Of a stretch of 64,000 bases of DNA, positions 52,055 through 62,900 are shown in pieces. How positions within the stretch are numbered: position 1 is the stretch's first letter; each line of letters starts with the position of its first letter. Source of the stretch: Mantamonas sphyraenae (lineage: Eukaryota; CRuMs; Mantamonadidae); contig JAPMXV010000017.1 of the NCBI GenBank assembly GCA_026936335.1, positions 240,456 through 304,455 of the forward strand, in the 5' to 3' direction. Made by a program: the position numbers and the translations under genes. Below the pieces are notes generated by a model. That model was given only the letters and a program-made list of their open reading frames with translations, was not told where the DNA came from and ran no database searches.

Positions 52055-52525
52055 TCACTGTGGATCCTTGGGCAGAGTCTGCTTACGCGCCTGGACGGCC
52101 GCATACTCGTCTGCGAAAGCATCGGCGGCCGCAAGCTCCGCCTCGAGGGCCACCTTGAGCTGGTTGAGGGCATTGACGCGCCCACTCTGCTGCTCGCTCT
52201 TGCGCGCCACCTGCAAAAGCATGTCTTTTGTGTACAAGTCCGGGTTCATGCCTGCGTCGACGACGCCGACCAGGTCAGTGGGCACCTTCATACCGTCCGC
52301 AAGCGTGTCACGCTGGGCATCGAGAGAGGCGTAAGCATCCACCAAATCCTTGAGTTTGGCCTCGTAGGTGCGTGTGGTCTCGTCGTCGTCCTTGTAGTCC
52401 TCGACAATGACGCTCAGGCTGTACAGGTTGTTGATGATTGCGTCGAGACTCTGCTCGAGGTCCAGCGGGGCATCCGCAGAGGACGAGGAAGAAGCAGCAG
52501 GCGCCGACGATGAAGACAATGACAT
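52055..52525 (-). CDS. MED10: Mediator complex subunit 10
   Basis: 156 aa in one exon. A Ser/Ala-rich start precedes the MED10 domain: LEQSLDAIINNLYSLSVIVE, then KVPTDLVGVVDAGMNPDLYT, KDMLLQVARKSEQQSGRVN and ALNQLKVALEAELAAA. The VP..L...VD.G.NP.LYT signature is diagnostic of the family. MED10 sits in the Mediator middle module that links activators to RNA polymerase II. Its ATG lies 22 bases from the likely start of the divergent beta-helix gene, so both mRNAs must have very short or overlapping leaders. Confidence 0.88.
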   Translation of the reverse strand: MSLSSSSAPAASSSSSADAPLDLEQSLDAIINNLYSLSVIVEDYKDDDETTRTYEAKLKDLVDAYASLDAQRDTLADGMKVPTDLVGVVDAGMNPDLYTKDMLLQVARKSEQQSGRVNALNQLKVALEAELAAADAFADEYAAVQARKQTLPKDPQ

Positions 52526-52547
52526 GGGCGCGCACTCCGAGGCAACT

Positions 52548-53996
52548 ATGTGGTCGATGCGGGCGTGGCTGGTGGGGTTTGTGCTGGCTGCGTTGGCGGC
52601 TTTCGCTCACGCGTCCGCAGTGGTCCCACACGACGGCATGGCCATCAACACAGACACTGTGTTTGTGCCGGGCGTCTATACGCTGCCGCAAGGCATCTGG
52701 ATCAACGCCAGCGGGGTCACCGTGGACTTTGGCGGCGCCACGCTTGTGGGCAGCGGAGGGAACGGCGTCGGCGTCACTGTGCGCACAAAGAGCGGCGTGA
52801 CCATACGCAACGCCGTGCTCAGAGGCTACTACTACGCAGTGGGCGCGTGGACCAACGAGGCCCTGCAGGTCGTGGACAGCATCCTCGCGGACAACCACCG
52901 CGTGCAGGACGGGAAGGACGCACAGCCAATCAGCATCAACGTAAACGAAACGAGCTTTGGCGACCGTCAAGTGCTCGGTGGAGGGGTGTTTATGTACGAG
53001 TGCAGCAACTGCCTGCTGCGCAACCTGACGCTGGAGAGGCAGAACTGCGGCCTGACGCTGTTTGGAGCGCCCAAGACGCAGGTGGTGAACAACCACGTGC
53101 GCAACGTCAGTGCATTTGGCATCATGATTAGTCGTGCCAACGGCCTGACGGTGCAGGGCAACGATGTGCGCGACGTAGTGCGAGGCGGCGCGGGTTTTGT
53201 GTGCGCCGGCAACACATCGTGCAACAGCGCCGGCGTGGCGCTCCTGTGCACAGCCATCGCCAACGCCGTGCTGGGCAACACAGTGCAAGGGTGCGAACGT
53301 GGCATCTGGCTCACGGGAAACAGCGAGGACTGCTGTCCGCCCAACGACAACGCAGTGACAAGCAACGTCGTCCAGCAGAGCACGCGTGCAGGCATCCAGG
53401 TGGATTTCAGCCTGGAAGACCGCGTCGAATCCAATGTAATCAGCGGCGTGAGCGCAGGCAGCGGGCTCGTGGTGGACTATGCTCAGCGTGGGGTCGAGGT
53501 GCGCGGGAATCAGGTGTCCGGTTGTCTGCGCGCAGGGATTGCTTCAAGCCACGGCAAGAGCCTGGTGATCGAAAACAACGAGGTGCACAACAACGCATAC
53601 GGCGTGCTGCTCGACACAGACCTGCAGCAACACCTGAACACGGTGTCGGGCGGCTGCTTCTCGTTGCCAGCGCAGCGGTGGTCGCAGGGACACGCCGTGC
53701 ACGGGAACAAGCTGGTGGCCAACACGTTATACGCCGTACTTCTCGAAAACACCACCGACAGCGTCGTGTACGACAACGTCATGCAGGGACCGGCAGGCGA
53801 CACGACGTCGCCACGCGCCGCGGATCTGCAGCTCAACAGCAACAACAGGTGGTTTGTCACACCACGCCCAGGCACAAATGTCCTTGGAGGCAACATGATC
53901 TCGGGCAACTGGTGGGACAAGAGGTCAGAGAAGGGACGGTGGAGTGAGGTGGGCTCGCTCAGCTTTGGCGGCGACGAGTTTCCCCTTGACGGGTGA
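52548..53996 (+). CDS. Secreted right-handed parallel beta-helix protein
   Basis: 482 aa from the ATG at 52548; the next ATG at 52557 starts the signal peptide itself (MRAWLVGFVLAALAAFAHAS) and an earlier one at 52524 would overlap the MED10 start. The rest is a run of ~22-residue PbH1 repeats (GVTVDFGGATLVGSG, VVNNHVRNVSAFGIMISRAN, LTVQGNDVRDVVRGGAGF, LVIENNEVHNNAYGVLLD), as in pectate-lyase-like and NosD-type folds. Conserved cysteines occur in the middle. Such proteins act on or bind polysaccharide; no catalytic residues can be assigned by eye. Confidence 0.78.
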   Translation: MWSMRAWLVGFVLAALAAFAHASAVVPHDGMAINTDTVFVPGVYTLPQGIWINASGVTVDFGGATLVGSGGNGVGVTVRTKSGVTIRNAVLRGYYYAVGAWTNEALQVVDSILADNHRVQDGKDAQPISINVNETSFGDRQVLGGGVFMYECSNCLLRNLTLERQNCGLTLFGAPKTQVVNNHVRNVSAFGIMISRANGLTVQGNDVRDVVRGGAGFVCAGNTSCNSAGVALLCTAIANAVLGNTVQGCERGIWLTGNSEDCCPPNDNAVTSNVVQQSTRAGIQVDFSLEDRVESNVISGVSAGSGLVVDYAQRGVEVRGNQVSGCLRAGIASSHGKSLVIENNEVHNNAYGVLLDTDLQQHLNTVSGGCFSLPAQRWSQGHAVHGNKLVANTLYAVLLENTTDSVVYDNVMQGPAGDTTSPRAADLQLNSNNRWFVTPRPGTNVLGGNMISGNWWDKRSEKGRWSEVGSLSFGGDEFPLDG

Positions 53997-54013
53997 GGCT
54001 CAATGAACCATTT

Positions 54014-56041
54014 TCATTGGCTGTTCCACGCATACCCATAGTCTGACACGCGTTGACGCTTGTACGACGGGTACTCGTCCTCGGCAGGCGGCTCAAACTC
54101 GCGTTTCGAGGGGAACCTTGAGGCGATGGGCGACGCAAGCTCAAGCTCGTCCACCTGGTCGTATGTGATCGGCCTGTACGGCAAGGACGAAAACAGCTCC
54201 ATGAGCAGGTGAAGCAGCTCATAGTATGCAGGCTGCCTCCTTCGTTTCCCTCCCAGGTAGCACACGCGCAGATCCGTGTCGGTGACCTTGCGCTCGACCA
54301 CCGCGCGCAGGCCCTCGCGAATGCGACTGCACCCCAGGCCCGGTTGCAGTAGACGCGCAAACAGGCAAAACTCGACGGGAGGGATGGGAGTGCAGTCCAG
54401 CGCAAGCGAAATGTTGGTCAGAAACCCGCACAGGTTTGAGCTGACGAGCACGTGGTAGGCATCGGTGCGAAAGTAGCGCGGGTCGGGCACATCTGTACAT
54501 GGGTGTTGTGCAGCCACGCCCACAAGCTGGTTGTAGAGCGCCGTGAATTCGCGCCTGGTGCACGTGCTGCGCTGATCGGTGCTAGATCTCCACGTCAGCG
54601 TCGTGATCACAGGCTCCCACACGTACATGGGAGGCAGTTTCGCGTCGAAATCCATCTCATCCAAAAGGTACCGGTCGCAGGGGTGCACGTTTTTCTCATT
54701 GAACTCGTTCTGCAGGCGGGCCTGCTCGGACAGGCTGAGAGGTCGCTTGGGAATCGCTTGCAGGGCCTCGAAGAGGAGGTGCAGGATAAACATGTTGGGC
54801 TGCGGATGGTTCTCTGGGTCCGGGATCCAGCAGACCCGTAGGCTGTCGTATGAGACGCCCTTGGAAAAGACGGTGCGGAAGACAATGCGCGTGGTTTCCA
54901 GCCGTACGGTCTTGCGGATCAGCCAGGAGAAGAAATGCATCTCCCCTTGTCCAATGGGCAAGTTGCCTATCGACAGAGCAACTGCAGCCATGAGCTTGCC
55001 CGCGCTGGCGTATTGCACAAGGCGCAGGGCCTCTGCCTCTTCATACACAGAGATGCCACGGCGAGGATACATATCCACGCGAGCTTGAATAAGCTGCATC
55101 AGCTGGTTGTACTCCATGTCGTTCGAATAGATGCGTTGCGTGGTATGACCAGCGTGCCAGCCAAGGCTTTCCACGCCAGCGGGCAAAGTTTGGGGTTGCG
55201 CCACTTTTGGAGACCGCTTGGAATCTTTGGGGGACGACACAGAAGAAGATGAGGACGCCTTGGAGGCGGAGGAAGATGTGGAGAGTGAGCGGGGCCGGGG
55301 GCGGCGTTGATACGGGTTGGAATAGTCGGTGACGGGCCGGGATCGCAAGTTGAATCGGTCGCCTCCGCGGTCGACGGTGGGCAGAGAGACGGGCGAATCG
55401 GTGCCCGATGTCGAACGTGGACCTGTGCGTACTGGCGACGCGGAGGGCGAACGCGTACGCGAGCGGGTTGACAAATTGGGAGGGGAGGGAGGGGGCGATT
55501 GCGACCGCGAAGGGGACGGGGAGCGCATACGCGACGTGGACGTGGCGTAGCCGGTTGTGTACTTTGCTTCCTGCTCGGAAGACTCGAGGGTGGGTGCGTC
55601 CATCCAGTCGGAGCCGTTGAGACTGAAGAGCGGGCCGGTATCGCCGTCCTTGATCCAGACGGTTGCGCCAGGATCGAAGTTTGAAGAAATCAGGGAGCGC
55701 CTGCTGGCTGTGGAAGTGCCTTGGAAGGCAATGGACTTGTCCTTGCGACGTGCAGGTTCGCGCTGGGTGGTGGAGTACGGCAGATTGGCGTTCCCGGCTG
55801 GGATGGTTGGTGTGGCGGGCACGGAAGAGAAAGCTACACTCGACGAGGTTGGGACGCCTTGGGGAAAGTCGGCCGAGGGCAGGGGAGGAGGAAGTTTGAC
55901 CGATTTCAAGTCGGCAGACGAGAGGACGGCGGCAGAACTGTAGGAGGATTGTGGGGGCTGCCAGAGCGTTGGGCTGCGGGAGACGAATTGCGCTGACGAG
56001 GTGACAGGGACGGATGGAGATGAGGAGGACGGGTACGACAT
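54014..56041 (-). CDS. Subtelomeric module-family protein, one A-B pair
   Basis: 675 aa, single exon. The first ~285 residues are Ser/Pro/Arg-rich with SR-type stretches (RMRSPSPSRSQSPPPSPP). Residues ~287-470 (start PAGVESLGWHAG, then LMAAVALSIGNLPIGQGEM and LRVCWIPDPENHPQPN) match the A module of the protein encoded at 59947-63507. Residues ~474-640 (DQRSTCTRREFTALYNQLVG, LTNISLALDCTPIPPVEFCL, LLHLLMELFSSLPYRPIT) match its B module. Shared features are a GW step, a C-T-x-R-E-F motif, a helix with LALGN or equivalent, and LLH.L. The tail holds a basic KRQR. I know of no described family. Divergence from the distal copy is high, so this is an older member. Confidence 0.7.
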   Translation of the reverse strand: MSYPSSSSPSVPVTSSAQFVSRSPTLWQPPQSSYSSAAVLSSADLKSVKLPPPLPSADFPQGVPTSSSVAFSSVPATPTIPAGNANLPYSTTQREPARRKDKSIAFQGTSTASRRSLISSNFDPGATVWIKDGDTGPLFSLNGSDWMDAPTLESSEQEAKYTTGYATSTSRMRSPSPSRSQSPPPSPPNLSTRSRTRSPSASPVRTGPRSTSGTDSPVSLPTVDRGGDRFNLRSRPVTDYSNPYQRRPRPRSLSTSSSASKASSSSSVSSPKDSKRSPKVAQPQTLPAGVESLGWHAGHTTQRIYSNDMEYNQLMQLIQARVDMYPRRGISVYEEAEALRLVQYASAGKLMAAVALSIGNLPIGQGEMHFFSWLIRKTVRLETTRIVFRTVFSKGVSYDSLRVCWIPDPENHPQPNMFILHLLFEALQAIPKRPLSLSEQARLQNEFNEKNVHPCDRYLLDEMDFDAKLPPMYVWEPVITTLTWRSSTDQRSTCTRREFTALYNQLVGVAAQHPCTDVPDPRYFRTDAYHVLVSSNLCGFLTNISLALDCTPIPPVEFCLFARLLQPGLGCSRIREGLRAVVERKVTDTDLRVCYLGGKRRRQPAYYELLHLLMELFSSLPYRPITYDQVDELELASPIASRFPSKREFEPPAEDEYPSYKRQRVSDYGYAWNSQ

Positions 56042-56571
56042 GTATGGGGATGTGGTCGGTGCGTATGCCGATGTGGAGGTGTGTTTCGTGTCGTTGTGGA
56101 AGAGGAAGCTGTGCGGGGAGACGGGGAGGAAGGTCGAGGCGGCGGAATCCGTGTCAGAGTGTAAGTTCTGGGAGGAGGGAGTGGGGAGTGGAAAAGGGTG
56201 GGTGGGTACCTTTGTATTGCGCTGTTGTGTCGTGAGGAGCCTTTTTGTTGTTGGCTCATGATGGATGGGTGGGGATTTTTGTTTGGTTTCGAGCGCGCGA
56301 CTCAGGAGCTGCGCTGGCGTTTGGAGGAGGAGGAGGAGGAGGGAGGAGGAGGAAGTGTCTTTGCGCTTGGTGAGGGTGAAGGACGGGATGGGGTAGGCGT
56401 TGACGAGTGCGGTGGTGGTGGGGCGGGTGGTGATGTGGGGTGTGATGCGGTCGATGAGGGTGTGGAGGAGGGTGTGCAGGAAGGCGTCGCTGCCGTCGGA
56501 TCAATGTGCCATTGGGAAGGAATGCAACCAAGGGTGTGCAATGCGTGTGTTGCATTGATGCCTGCACACTG
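56042..56571. other. Gap holding a broken family fragment
   Basis: 530 bases between two minus-strand genes. The central part is the gene fragment described separately; the rest (56042-56310 and 56493-56571) shows no gene and would contain the promoter of the gene at 56041. Confidence 0.5.
56311..56492 (-). pseudogene. Truncated 3' fragment of the subtelomeric module family
   Basis: About 180 bases nearly identical to the 3' end of the gene at 59947-63507: it encodes LHTLLHTLIDRITPHITTRP then ALVNAYPIPSFTLTKRKD, against ALVNAYPIPSFTLPKRKD in the intact copy. The polyserine TCC run carries an extra base that shifts the frame relative to the KRQR end. Homology stops abruptly near 56492, so all upstream coding sequence is missing. 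It is a relic of duplication or ectopic recombination. Confidence 0.75.
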
Positions 56572-59422
56572 TCACTTGTCCGAGGTTTCTTGGCCTTTCT
56601 GCACTTTGGACTCGTCGTTGTCATCATTGATCATCATCATCGATTCCAAGAGACCACCGTAGTACTCAGTGTGGTTCTGACCATGCACCACATACACCTG
56701 TTTCTCTCCTTCCGTCGTCCACTCCTCCAGCTGCTCTTCCAGTTCGGGAGTCGGGCCCTTGACGCTCGTGAAGCCAAACACAATGTGTACCTTGCCATTC
56801 TCGCCTGCCAGCGGCTGAAACTTCTCACGGACAACCTCCTGATGCTGCATCACTTTCTCGTACTCGCGTTTGATCAGTGTAAGGCTCACCTTGTCCTTTG
56901 CGTGAATCCCATGCTCGCTGAACTTGCACTGGATGCACTCGACCACCACCCCGTCGGCTGCGGGATGGACAACTATGACATCTGCAAACGGTGCGTTGGT
57001 CCCATTCATCATCTGCATGCTTGTCTGCAGGCCATCCGGATTCGCCTGGACCAACTTTGCCACCTCCTCCTCCACAGTCTTTGCGTTTGCGGGGAAGCGT
57101 TCCCTCAGGTCCACGGTCATCCTGGCTTTCAGGTTTGTGGAGTACTGAATGTGGTCCAGGTTGAAGCGCAATGATCCTCTGTGCCACCGAAACCCGTCCA
57201 GCAATGCGTAGTCCGGTGGGCTCTCGATCAGTGCGAGAGATCGCAACACGTGAAAGTATTGTGATTGCTTCTCGTAGTGTTGCCACACTCCAACCTCGTT
57301 GAAGTCGGTGATGCGTCGGAGCAGTTCACTCTTGCTTGCCGCTTCACTCCCTTGCAGACCGAGGGGAATCGGCATCACCTGGCCTGCGTGGTGGACCAGC
57401 AGGCCACAACTCATGTGCTCTTGCACAGTGTTTCCACCAACCTTGTCACTAATTTGAATTGTCTCCTTGAACAGGTGCATCCGCGTGAGCGTTTTGGCCA
57501 GATCTGCCGGGAAGTCTGCTGTGTACGTGTCATGCCTGATTTCTTGAACAGCGCGTTGAAGTTCACATTGAATGGTATCCGGCGATTGGGAATGAATCTC
57601 CTCGTATCGCCTTGCAATCCGATCAACCGCTCTCGGCAAACCGTACAGCTGCCGCAGATTGTGCAACAGCAGAGTGCGATGATCTTCATCTGGCGTCAAG
57701 TTTACAAAACCGAGCACAGCATCCAGGGATTCCTTGAGACTGAGTGTGGGCACAGCCAGCGGACAGTCGCTGTACCCGTAATCGTAAGCAAGGGCACCCA
57801 TCAGGTACAGGTCCCGTGTACCCGCAACGGCAACCACGGCACGACACGGATGTTCTTGGTCGTTGTACACACCACTGATCCTGCTGACGCTGTTGACAAT
57901 GCCAGCGGCTGATTGGATCACCTCTTGCATCCTGACCCTGCCATCCGGCTTGTATGGATCAGCCAGCTTCTGCACTTCGTCGTACCCAAGATACAGAAGC
58001 ACAGGGGCACCTCCGTTCTGACTCTGTGCGTGCTTAACGATCAACTTGGCTGCTTCAACGGGTGTTGGCAGCCATTTCAGCAACTGCTCAAGTTGCACCA
58101 CGTGTTTCTCACGGAGACGAGCGTCGGCGCCCCGGTCAACGGCGTAGTCGTACAGCATGCGCACACCGAGGCCTTGGGCACCCCATCTCCTCTCAATATC
58201 TGGCTCGTTCTGATTGTTCAGCGTCAAAAGCAGTGGCAGCACCTGCAGATGCGGCAGTTTTTCCTGTGTGACTTGTCGCAGAGCATCCGTCAGCTCCATC
58301 AGCATGCGCGTCTTGCCAGTTCCAGGCATGCCAGTCACTGAGTACAGAAGCGAGCCGGTTCGGTTCTGAGCATTTCTGGTCAGTTGAGACTCAACACGCA
58401 AACGAAAGCTGTCCAGTGCATCCTGCCGATTCTGAAGTGGGATTTGCATGGCCAAGTTCGTGCCGGTGACGTTTCCCAAAGGCGTGTTCTTCTTGCTGGG
58501 ATCAAAGCAGGGCTCCATCTCCAACAATTCGGCAAACTGCTCCACGGACGTCAGCTCCACCCGCTCCACTGCGTGTTTGTCAGTGCACAGAGTGTCAGCG
58601 ACGTCATGGACGGCTTCTGGGAACGTTGGAACCTACCAAGGGGTGAAATGTTTGCAGCTGCTTCCCACAAGCCTGTGGGGAGTGGGTGTGTGTCAGCGAA
58701 AAACGGTGTCGGGATGGAGTGGGCGTCAGGAACTCACGATCTCGGTACGCCCGGGCCTTGTGCAACTCGGAGTTCGCGTTTTCTACCCGACGTTGGTACA
58801 GCGCAGCTGCAAACTCATCTCCCTTTCTCTTTGCATCCAGCAGCAACGCTTGGGCTTCATGGACGTCCGCTTCGGCTTTTTCGACCTTTGCTTCCAGTGC
58901 TTCGACCGCCACTTTCGCCTTTGCAATGGCCACTTTCCCCTTTGCCTTTGCCACTTCAGCCTTTGCCTCAGCCTCATCCTTCTCCTTCTCATCCACGAGA
59001 CTCTGCAAGGCCTCCTTCTTTCCTTGTGGGCTCAGTCGCAGCTGTTTGCGAGCTTGGCCCAGTTCTGCGGACAACGACTCTACACGGTCGCGCAACCTCT
59101 CCAGGCGCTCCTCACGCTTGTTCAGCTTCCTTCTGGCCTCCAAGAACAACTCCTCAGCACTGACAGTGACTGTAGACTTGCTACAGCGCTGCACGACAGC
59201 GGCTGTGCCGTTGAGCCATGGTGATGATGAGGACAACGTGTTCCTGCCCTGCCACGACCGGGCCGCATGCAAACTGGCACCCACAGCCACGTCGTGTCGA
59301 GGATGCATCGTGTTATGATGGGCAGTGACGTGCATCAACGTGGTTCGCACTCGTGGAGTGCCTCTACGAAGGGTTCGGCCAAGCAAGGAGCCTCCTCGTT
59401 TGGACACCCTGCGTGCGAACAT
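56572..59422 (-). CDS. Crinkler/RHS-type protein: coiled coil, P-loop NTPase, REase-like nuclease
   Basis: Three exons: 59422-58738, 58672-58637 (36 nt) and 58568-56572 (donors GTGAGT and GTAGGT; acceptors CCCACAG and ACGCAG; phase 1 both); 905 aa. The start is uncertain; an ATG at 59587 is in frame. Residues 1-70 are Arg/Ser-rich; ~75-228 form an Ala/Lys/Glu coiled coil. NTPase: Walker A GMPGTGKT (320-327), Walker B LLYLGYDE (Asp438-Glu439). The C-terminal domain has FADVIVV...VECIQCKF, the D-(x)n-(E/Q)xK pattern of PD-(D/E)xK nucleases (about Asp770, Gln787, Lys789). This order is that of the Crinkler-RHS superfamily, which includes oomycete and fungal CRN effectors and trypanosome retrotransposon-hot-spot proteins, often subtelomeric. 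Confidence 0.72.
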
Positions 59423-59946
59423 TTGGCTGCGATGGGGCAGCATGCATCGCACATCCACATAATTCAACCGTGCGTGTCGTGTGGGAGACCATGGCTTCTG
59501 CGTAATGCATTGCTTGTCCCATGCGCCAGGGTCGACTTGGCGCGCCCTGTGGCACAACAAGGCACACACATTCCAGAATGGGGGCATTCGTCAGGTGATA
59601 AGCGTGATTGGGACGTGAGGGTATCATTTGCAAGGTGGCAGTGCATGGACAAATGCGCCGGATGACCACGACGAGGACCAGGAGTGCAGGATGGACACAC
59701 ACACCAACAACAACGTTGCGACGGTGATGAGCAACAGCGGAAACAATACCAACACCAGCAACACCGCCAATGTGACGGCGATGTCGATGCTGAGCAGGGC
59801 ACAATCCAAGATGAACACCTCGGTGTCTGTGGGGTCGGCAAAAGGGCTTCGGAGCGGCGGAGCGAGGCCCTGTGCCAAGAAGGGGAACGAAATGTGATGT
59901 GTGAAGGGCAGCAAATGATGGAGTGGATCGGAAGGAAGGAGGGGAT
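59423..59946. other. Gap between subtelomeric genes
   Basis: 524 bases. The part near 59422-59590 may include an N-terminal extension of the Crinkler-like gene. The region 59690-59800 is ACC/AAC-rich; on the minus strand it gives a hydrophobic frame (59624-59950, with LAVLLVLVLFPLLLITVATL) and on the plus strand an Asn/Thr-rich frame. Neither is convincing. Confidence 0.35.
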
Positions 59947-62900
59947 TCATTCGAGGCGTTGGCGTTTGGAGGAGGAGGAGGAGGAGGAAAGGTCTTTGCG
60001 CTTGGGCAGGGTGAAGGAGGGGATGGGGTAGGCGTTGACGAGTGCAGGGGCGGTGGGACGGGTGGTGATGTGGGGTGTGATGCGGTCGATGAGGGTGTGG
60101 AGGAGGGTGTGCAGTGTGGCGTCGCTGGGTTTGGGGTTGTCGAGCCAGGCGATCTTGAGGGAGAGGGAGGTGACGCCGCGGGTGAGGGTGTGGCTGATGG
60201 CACCTTGCACCTGCAGGCTGGTAATTCGTGGTCTGAGTAGGCGGAGAAAGAAGGCCAGGTCGACAGGCGGCACGCCAACGTTGCCCAGCGCCAGGATGAC
60301 GTGTCGAAGCAGGGACTGCTTGCTGCCGTTGTTGATCAGCTCACGCAGTGCCTGGTGCTCGTATGTGTGCTGATGGCGAGGGTACTTGGCTGCGCGTGCC
60401 TTCATGTGTCCCAGCAGCGTCTGGAACTCCCGCGCCGTGCAGCTGCCACGCTCATCGCTGAGACGGCTGCTCCAGCCACTGCGTACAGGCTCAGGATGCC
60501 ACTTTTCCACGTTGGTGGTGGCGAGGTGGTGGTCGTAGTCGCATTGTGTCCAGTGTGGGTCGCTGTCGTTGTCAGCAGGGCGTCGTGCTTTCTGCAGCAA
60601 CAGCTGGGTCTGCTCGTGCTCCTCCCAGGTGCTGGGATGGGGCCTGTCGCCAAGAGTGTCCATCTCTGTCATGAGCAGGTGGAGGAGGGCGTAGTTGGGG
60701 TCGCCGTGGTCGTGTGGTTCCTCCAGCCAGCACACCTTCAACTCAGACTTTGTCACACCCATGGCCAGACCAGCGTCGTGGATGGCAAGGCTGCATGCAT
60801 GTCGATCCACATCACGGCCGAGAAGGGTGAGGCAGAGGGCCATGTCACCCTGGGAGAGGGGAATGTTGCCCAGAGCGAGCTGAATCTGTCGGATCAGCGT
60901 GTTCAGGGTGCCATGGCAGACCACAACACGCGCCTGCAGGATCATGAGATCCGAGATGTCGTCGATGGGATGCTCGTTCGCCAGGGTGTACATGTGATTC
61001 AGCAGCGCCGTGTGCTCCTTCTTGTTGCTGTGCATGCGCTCGCTCTTGCGCCAGTTTGTCCAGCCACTGCGCACAACGCCATCTGGCAGCCCATCCTCCA
61101 TGGCCATCATCTCCTCCTCTGATGGCTCGGGCAGAACGAGCTCTGGGATGCGGAGGGCGTTGAAGGCATCGATGGTGGTTGGTCGGGTGGTGGTGTGGGA
61201 TGTGATGCGGTCGATGAGAGTGTGCAGGAGGGTGTGCAGTGTGGCGTCGCTGGGTTTGGGGTTGTCGATCCAGGCGATCTTGAGGGAGAGGGCGGTGACG
61301 CCGCGGCTGAGGGTGTGGCTGATGGCACTGGAGGCATCCTTGTAGTTGAGGTGTGGCCTAAGGAGGCGGACAAAGAAGGCCAGGTCGACGGGCGGCACGC
61401 CAACGTTGCCCAGCGCCAGGATGATGTGTCGCAGCAGGGACATCAAGCTGCCGTTGTTGATCAGCTCACGCAGTGCCTGTTGCTCGTGTGCGTGCTGATG
61501 GCGAGGGTGCTTGGCTGCGCGTGCCTTCATGTGTGCCAGCAGCGTCTGGAACTCCCTTGCCGTGCAGCTGCCACGCTCGTCGCTGGTGGGTGCACAGTTC
61601 CAACCACTGCGCACAGACTCAGGATGCCACTTGTCCTCCTTGGTAGTGGTCAGGTGGTGGTCGAAGTCGCATTGTGTCCAGTGTGGGTCGCTGTTGTTGT
61701 CAGCAGGCCATCGTGATTTCTGCAGCCGCAGTTGGGTCTGCTCGTGCTCCTTCCAGCTGGTGGGATGGGGAGTGTTGCCGAGGGCATCCATCTCTGTCAT
61801 GAGCAGGTGGAGGAGGGCGTAGTTGGGGTCACCGTGGTCGTGTGGCTCCTCCAGCCAGCACACCTTCAACCCAGCCTTTGTGATACCCACGGCCAGACCA
61901 GCGTGGAGGATGGCACGGCTGCACGCGTGTTGATCCATGCCACGGCCGAGTAGGGTGAGGCAGAGGGCCATGTCGCTCTGGGAGACGGGAATGTTGCCCA
62001 GAGCGAGCTGAATCTGTCGGACCAGCGTGCTCAGGGTGCCATGGCAAACCACAACACGCGCCTGCAGGGTCATGAGGTCGGGGATGTCGTCGATAGGATG
62101 CTCGTTGGCCAGGGTGTGCATGTGCTTCAGCAGTGCCGTGTGCTCCTTCTTGTCGCTGCGGCTGCGCTCGTCGCTGATTCCCGCTGTCCACCCTTTGCGC
62201 ACAACACCATCTGGCAACTTGTTCGTCTTGTTCACGCCTGATTTCTTCCCTGCGCTGTTGTCTCCATTCTTGGCCCTTCTTGCCCGTGTGCTCGACGTTC
62301 CTGTCTCCGTGCCACTGCCAGCCGTGACCTTAAGCCTGCGCTGTCCGCTGCCTTTCATCTTCTGTGGACCAGTACTGGTGAGGCCTCTGCGTCGTCGTGT
62401 GCGGACTCTACTTGTGCGTCTCGGCTGCCATTCGTCCGTGTGCTCCTGCTCCATGTCATCTGCGTCGTCGTCGCTGTCATCTTGCGGCATGTACTCCTCA
62501 TCCATGGCATCACCAGTGTCTGCAAAGCTGAGTGTGTCCTGAGTTACCATCTCGTCGTCCACGTGCTGCTGGGGTGTGTCGTTTGCCTCGCCGTCTTCTT
62601 CGTACGCCTCCATCCATGAGCTGGTCATCCAATCTGAGTTGCTGGACGTTGACCGTGGTTCACGGTGGCCAAAGTTCAGGAACATCAGGTCCTCCACGTC
62701 GCCGGTGTCATGTGTGCGTGTGTCCTGGTATGCGTCGTCGTCGTCGCTGTCTCCAGTCTGCCGTGTGGCCTGGTGGGAGGAGGAGGACGATGTGGTGGTC
62801 GATGTGGTCCGTGTGATGCCGACAAAGGCAGGGCTGATGCGTTTGGGGACGCGGTTGTGGTTTGTGGTGGGTTGAGCAGGCGGAGGGTGCAACGGAGGCT

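Noticed and set aside
59624-59950. Hydrophobic minus-strand frame of 108 residues
   Set aside because: The hydrophobic run arises from complementing an Asn/Thr-rich repeat-like stretch; start and context are weak.
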